Assembly (NCBI GenBank): GCA_949126835.1 | Contig: OX421502.1 | Span: 32,035,227-32,099,226 of the forward strand | Origin: Anisus vortex | Lineage: Eukaryota; Mollusca; Gastropoda; Planorbidae | DNA: 64,000 bases | Direction: 5' to 3' | Part shown: piece by piece, positions 58,981 through 64,000 of the stretch | Layout of the letters: every line of letters starts with the position of its first letter | Position numbering within the stretch: the first letter of the stretch is position 1 | Translations under genes and position numbers: made by a program | The notes under the pieces: model-generated | What the model saw: the letters and a program-made list of their open reading frames with translations, nothing else | Databases searched by the model: none | What the model was told of the DNA's origin: nothing

Positions 58981-59700
58981 ACTTGACCGCTCATTAATTG
59001 ATACAGGCTTATTATATTTAAAATAGTTTGTATGCTCATCTTCTTTAATTAAACATAAATATAAGTAATTATAAAACAATAACTTTTTTATTATTAATTT
59101 AATAAATATAAGAGACTTATTTAATAGCACAATATTAAGTAATTTCTGTAATTTTTAATGTTACAAAGAGAAACTCCTTAAATTGACAAACAATTAATTC
59201 AGAAAAAGTGAATTAACAACTGTTTAACGTAAAATATTTAAATCCTCTAATAATTAAATCTTGTATTGAATACCATAATGTTGGATTTATATAAAGAAAT
59301 AATAATAAGTCAGTAATATTTGTTATATTACAAAACAGAACTTGTTTGGCACCACTATTGAATCAAATGTAAACAAAGTTTTTTTAATTAAAGGGAAGTA
59401 ATAAACCATTTTTTTTCGCTAATATTTCTAATATGTTTTTTTTTCTTTTATAAAAAATAAATTGCTTAAATAACTTTGAAAGGATCAAACTTTAAAAGGT
59501 TTTTGAAAATTATATGAATAATATATGACTGAAGAATTTGTATGCATGATTTTAAACATTTAATTAACTACTCAATTTGTATGATTAATTTGTATCTCTA
59601 CCTTTTAATGCACATACACTTTTGGTAACTATTAGAGGCAATTTTTATATTCTCAGTTGAACTGAGATCAAAATATAAATAATATTAGTAGGTGTTAGAA

Positions 59701-59914
59701 CAGGGGTGCGCAACAGGCGTCACGCGGGCCACATCCCGGCCCGCCTGCCTGACCAGTTGGTGTGGCCCCAGCTAATAGTGTTTGTTTTGATATATGTGCA
59801 AATGTATTTACAATTTTCTTAACTGTAGTTATCATGAGATTTCATTTTCCTATGATAACTGGCCCTCTTTGTCTTTCCAAAGTGGCCCAACATTAGAAAA
59901 CGTGCACACCCCTG
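59701..59914 (+). mobile_element. hAT-type MITE, third subfamily, perfect 8-bp duplication
   Basis: Ends CAGGGGTGCGCAAC and GTGCACACCCCTG. Flanked by TGTTAGAA on both sides (59693-59700 and 59915-59922), identical. GC-rich left part, no coding. Confidence 0.92.
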
Positions 59915-60103
59915 TGTTAGAACCTTAGAACCTCATCTTGACTAACAAATCATAATGTTAAGATTAGTGATACCACTCCTTGGCTTTTAATTCCCAAGAT
60001 CTTGTTTTTTTTCAATCCCAATTTAGGATATTGGCTTATTTTTTTCGAAGAACTTGGCTTTTTATGTTGGCCTTTTCTTTTTCAAGGAATTATTAGCATT
60101 ATT

Positions 60104-62112
60104 TTGTGTATTTTAGTGACCAAAATGTATTTTGGGAAGCGAATAAAAGTCTTAATGTATCCATTATGCTGTTTAAAACAACTACAGAGATGTTGGGTGG
60201 TGCAGGTAAACCTGTACTACCATGTTCCATTCCCCCTGTAGACCTCCCTGACTCCTTCAATCAATTTTTCAAAGACAGGATCAAGAAAATTAGGGAAGAC
60301 CTAGACAATCAAACACGCCTGCTCCACAATGATCCAGTCTTCCAGGGTTCTTACCTCAGTGAGTTTCACTCAGTATCTGAAGCATCTGTTAAGAAAATTA
60401 TTAGTAAGATGCCTAAAACGTCTTGCGAACTCGATCCCATCCCTGTCTCCCTCTTCAATGATTGTATCAATGAACAAATACCTGTGATCACTACGATGAT
60501 GAATACTTCATTAGCCACAGGTAGTGTCTTAATCAATGAAACATGCACTGGTTAAGCCCCTCTAAAGCAGCCTAGCCTCGACCCTGAGTGCTTAAAAAAT
60601 TATCGACCTGTATCCAACCTTCGATTCCTTTCGAAGGTCTTAGAGCGTATTGTGCTAATGCAGTTATTGTCTCATGTGAACCAGCATAGCCACTTGGAAC
60701 AGTTTCAGTCCGCCTATCGAAAGAGTCATAGCACGGAGACGGCATTGGTCAGGGTTGTCAACGACCTACTATGCACATCGGACTCGGGTCATGTGTCTAT
60801 TCTGGCAATGCTCGACCTGTCTACCACTTTTGACACTCTTGACCATGAGATCCTGATTGACAGGTTTGCAACCACATTTGGCTGCTCGGGTTGTGTTCTT
60901 CGTTGGTTTAGGTCATACCTGTCTGAGTGCACTCAAAGTGCTGCTATAGATGAGTTCGTCTCGGCACCCCCAACGCTGAAATATGGAGTGCCACAGGGAT
61001 CTGTTCTAGGACCAGTGATGTTTGCTATGTACGTGTACCCACCTTGCCAGGTCATCAAACCGTTCGGAATTTCTTATCATTTCTTCGCTGACGACACACA
61101 ACTGTATGATCATGCGGTTCCTCTTGAGGCCCCTCGTCTCGCTGCAAGGGTCAGTGGTGCAATCGCCAACGACTGTTCGTGGTCGGGGTAAAAACGGTCT
61201 TAAAATGAATGAGGATAAAACTGAGATAATCAATTATTGGAACCAAGCGTTAATTGGCCAAATTCACTGGTCCAGAATCTATCGCCCGTGATAAACTGCC
61301 AGGTTCCATTTGTTAACAAAGTGAATAATCTTGGTGTTTTATTGGATCCCACACTGTCTTTCGACCATCAATATATCTCATCTGTGCAGAGGTCTATATC
61401 TACAGTTGCGTAGATTCGGCCAAATACGACCCTAATTGTCCACTGATTCTGCAAAGACACTGGCAGTCGCCGTGATGCTTTCGCGTATCGACTATTGTAA
61501 CGCCCTGCTAGCCGGCCTGCCCGAAGACAAAATCGCCAGGCTATAGCGAATACAGAACAGTACTGCGCGTTTGATTATGCGCAAGTCAAAACGAAACTAG
61601 GGAACCGCCCTTCTACGCTCGCCACACTGGCTCCCAGTGAAAGCAAGAATTGAATTTAAAATTGCATCACTTTGCCACCAATGTTTAAACAATAACAGAA
61701 TGCCATCATGCCTCAGTGAACTAATCTCAGCATATGCGCCCCAAAGAGTCATGCGTTCAGCAGGATCCTCTTTACTGATTGTGAGGCGTTTTTGGCTGCT
61801 GACTTCTGGTATGAGAGCTTTCTCATCATTTGGCCCGAAGGTATGGAACTCGCCCCCCCCCCCCCCCCCCTTCAAGCTCAGACAAACCGCCTGCTATGAC
61901 ACTTTCAAAAAGAACTTAAAGACTCACTATTTTAAGATTCACTTTTAGAAATCAGTTATATCGTTTACTTTCGTCTGGTTTTGTATAACTCTAGACTCTA
62001 GTTATTATACGTTATTGCTTGTATGTATGTTTTGTTCTCTGTCTTTTGATGCACTTTGAGCCTACATTATGTTTGTTGATAGCGCTGTATAAATACAATT
62101 ATTATTATTATC
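60104..62112 (+). pseudogene. CR1/L2-like LINE reverse transcriptase, 5'-truncated and broken
   Basis: Encodes part of a non-LTR retrotransposon polymerase. In one frame with a single stop near 60553: FNQFFKDRIKKIRE; KMPKTSCELDPIPVSLFNDC; LKNYRPVSNL; QFQSAYRKSHSTETALVRV; LAMLDLSTTFDTLDHEIL; YGVPQGSVLGPVMF; and FADDTQLYDH, which carries the catalytic FADD. After a stop at 61189 the frame decays. The C-terminal part resumes in 61637-61948 (ARIEFKIASLCHQC; KVWNS with a poly-C run; TFKKNLKTHYF). The 3' UTR ends GCGCTGTATAAATACAATTATT. The endonuclease domain is absent. Non-functional. Confidence 0.9.
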
Positions 62113-62814
62113 TGCTATATTGCTACAGCGAATTTGGCTAGGCTCATAGTGTCACTAGCGACGTCCCAGTTATATCCTACTACTCTACTACAGAGCTGCT
62201 GTAGCTAGAAATTGAGTGAATGGATGAGGTGGCAAGGAGGGGAGGGTATGAAGAGGTGTATAATTTATCCAACCTCTCATTTGAAAACACAACATAAATT
62301 GATCAGACACCGTGGTATACACCCCAGCAGTTTATTGCGAGTGAATAAAAAGTCCACATTATATGACAATAATTAATATAATAGACTGGACGAGGATGTA
62401 AGGTGAGAGGCGGGACAATAAGTGAGTGCAGTAGGGAAAGGTAGGGGACAATAAGTGAGTGCAGTAGGGGAAGGTAGGGTGGTCATTTTAATGAAATAGT
62501 TTAAAGGGGGAGGGGGCAAAAATGTGCAAATTAAAATAGTGCACGCTTTGGGGAGGGGGCAACTCAATAATGCTTTTTTTCTCTCTGCACCGGTGCACAA
62601 TTTCACCATAAAATTTATTTTAAATATCGAAAGTTGAAACGTTAACAACTGATAGTTTAAAAAAATATTAAGAAAGAAAAATATAATTTCTAATACTTGG
62701 TGATAAAGGGGAGAGCGGTGGTGCACAAAATAAGTCACATAGACCATTTTTTTAAATTAGAATTAGTCTTTTAGGAGCTCAACTTGGCTCTTTTGAAATT
62801 TTAGAGTTGCATCA
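62113..62814. other. Unassigned DNA inside the split hAT element
   Basis: Contains a two-copy AGTGAGTGCAGTAGGG-type duplication near 62420-62475 and G-rich patches. The minus-strand frame over it has no recognisable domain. Confidence 0.5.
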
Positions 62815-63199
62815 CTGGTTAAGACAATAATTACCATGAATGTGAAAGTTTAGTGATAAAATATTGTATTATATATAAATGCAAATAAAAATTATTTGGT
62901 TAATTTCGTATTCAATATAAAACGCTTTAACGATTTTCTCTATGAATAATCTCCACTGCTTTTGGCCTTGGTCTTGCTACGGAGTTAAATTAATTGTCCT
63001 TTAAAAAGAACTTTAAAAAAAAGGATAATAGAGCAGGTTGACTTTTAGGCACGCTGCATGATTTAGAAATCCTAGTTTGGTTCTTGTTAGCAAAAGGTTA
63101 CCGACCCCTGGTATTGGCATAGACTACCTTCTAATCTCCAAATTCTTGCACAGAATAGCTTGAAACTTAGAAACTACAATTTCAAATTGAATTATTATC

Positions 63200-63272
63200 G
63201 CCCGGTTAGCTCAGTCGGTAGAGCATCAGACTTTTAATCTGAGGGTCAAGGGTTCAAGTCCCTTATCGGGCG
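63200..63272 (+). tRNA. tRNA-Lys (anticodon TTT)
   Basis: A 73-nt cloverleaf with acceptor stem GCCCGGT / ATCGGGC, A box TAGCTCAGTCGG, anticodon loop CTTTTAA, B box GGTTCAAGTCC and discriminator G. A run of five T lies about 10 nt downstream as Pol III terminator. All stems pair, so it is likely functional. It lies between an hAT terminus (63110) and a 58-bp tandem array. Confidence 0.96.
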
Positions 63273-63432
63273 TAAAAGTTGTTTTTAAGTTTTCATTTTT
63301 TAGTATGAAAATAATTTAAACTATTCCAACTGTTTGAAATTAAAATTTTTGGTAAATAGAATTTATAGCAACTTTTTTTTTAGTCATTTATTGATTATCA
63401 AAATGTAATAAAAATAACAACTAGAAAGTAGA

Positions 63433-64000
63433 AATCATGTTCAATATATCACCAGATGTAAGGTTGGCTACTCACATGTTGGAATAACACAATCATGTTC
63501 TATCTATCACCAGATGTAAGGTTGGCTACTCGCATGTCGGAATAACACAATCATGTTCTAAATATCACCAGGTGTAAGGTTGGCTACTCTCCTGTTGGAA
63601 TAACACAATCATGTTCTATCTATCACCAGGTGTAAGGTTGGCTACTCCCCTGTCGGAATAACAGAATCATGTTCTATATATTACCAGGTGTAAGGTTGGC
63701 TACTCGCATGTCGGAATAACACAATCATGTTCTAAATATCACCAGGTGTAAGGTTGGCTACTCGCATGTCGGAATAACACAATCATGTTCTAAATATCAC
63801 CAGGTGTAAGGTTGGCTACTCTCCTGTTGGAATAACACAATCATGTTCTATCTATCACCAGGTGTAAAGTTGGCTACTCTCCTGTTGGAATAACACAATC
63901 ATGTTCTATCTATCACCAGGTTTAAGGTTGGCTACTCCCCTGTCGGAATAACAGAATCATGTTCTATCTATCACCAGGTGTAAGGTTGGCTACTCCCCTG
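63433..64000. repeat. 58-bp satellite array running off the window
   Basis: AATCATGTTCTATCTATCAC begins units at 63433, 63491, 63549, 63607, 63665, 63723, 63781, 63839, 63897 and 63955. Units are highly alike, with CGCATGTCGG and CTCCTGTTGG variants. At least 9.8 copies; the end is not reached. Confidence 0.97.

Larger units (their letters stand above)
58295..63110 (+). mobile_element. hAT element split by later insertions
   Basis: Sequence homologous to 30885-32168 runs from about 58295 (CAATGGCACGCGAGAGACCT) to 59690 and resumes about 62815, ending at TAGCAAAAGGTTACCGACCCCTG (63110). Between lie an hAT MITE (59701-59914), a LINE (60104-62112) and unassigned DNA to 62800. The extreme left terminus is lost. 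Confidence 0.7.

Overview
This is a eukaryotic nuclear window, AT-rich, intron-bearing and crowded with transposons. The recognisable homeobox gene is a caudal/Cdx ParaHox gene of protostome (lophotrochozoan) type. Together with the AT-rich composition, two tRNA-Lys genes, tRNA-derived SINEs, CR1/L2-like LINE fragments and hAT remnants, a mollusc, most likely a gastropod snail, is the best guess. That assignment is inference; no species can be named from sequence alone.

Only two protein-coding loci are supported. The first is a complete caudal/Cdx gene on the minus strand (five coding exons from 42613 down to 19369, reconstructed length 430 residues). Its introns are about 1.5, 1.2, 17.7 and 1.5 kb. 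All splice junctions have GT/AG ends and the phases are consistent. The homeodomain is split between Q44 and V45, as expected for caudal genes, and a PYEWM hexapeptide lies in exon 3. The second is the 5' end of a secreted protein on the plus strand: a signal-peptide exon (56309-56429) and a second exon (56979-57072) that begins a sushi/CCP domain. The remaining exons were not found in the window.

Two near-identical tRNA-Lys(TTT) genes lie near opposite ends (5669-5741 minus, 63200-63272 plus).

The rest is mostly mobile and repetitive DNA. A tRNA-derived SINE (family A) has at least seven full or partial copies. A second tRNA-like family (B) has three. Several LINE reverse-transcriptase fragments occur, the best at 60104-62112. 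hAT elements range from 0.2 kb MITEs with 8-bp target duplications, through 1.3-1.5 kb internally deleted forms, to a broken BED-finger/hATC transposase at 50761-52914. There is also an 81-bp TTAA-flanked MITE in two copies, a foldback of about 0.6 kb, a perfect 34-bp palindrome, and nested insertions at 29.5-32.4 kb and 58.3-63.1 kb. Tandem arrays have units of 12, 32, 32, 42, 55 and 58 bp, beside GATA, AT, CT/AG and long poly-C/poly-G tracts.

Layout: 1-19 kb is downstream of Cdx and repeat-rich. 19.4-42.6 kb is the Cdx gene, whose third intron holds SINEs, hAT copies and arrays. 42.6-50 kb is its 5' flank with GC homopolymers. 50.5-53.3 kb is a LINE split by an hAT element. 56.3-57.1 kb is the start of the sushi gene. 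58.3-63.1 kb is a nested hAT/LINE block, and 63.2-64.0 kb holds a tRNA and a 58-bp satellite that runs off the window.
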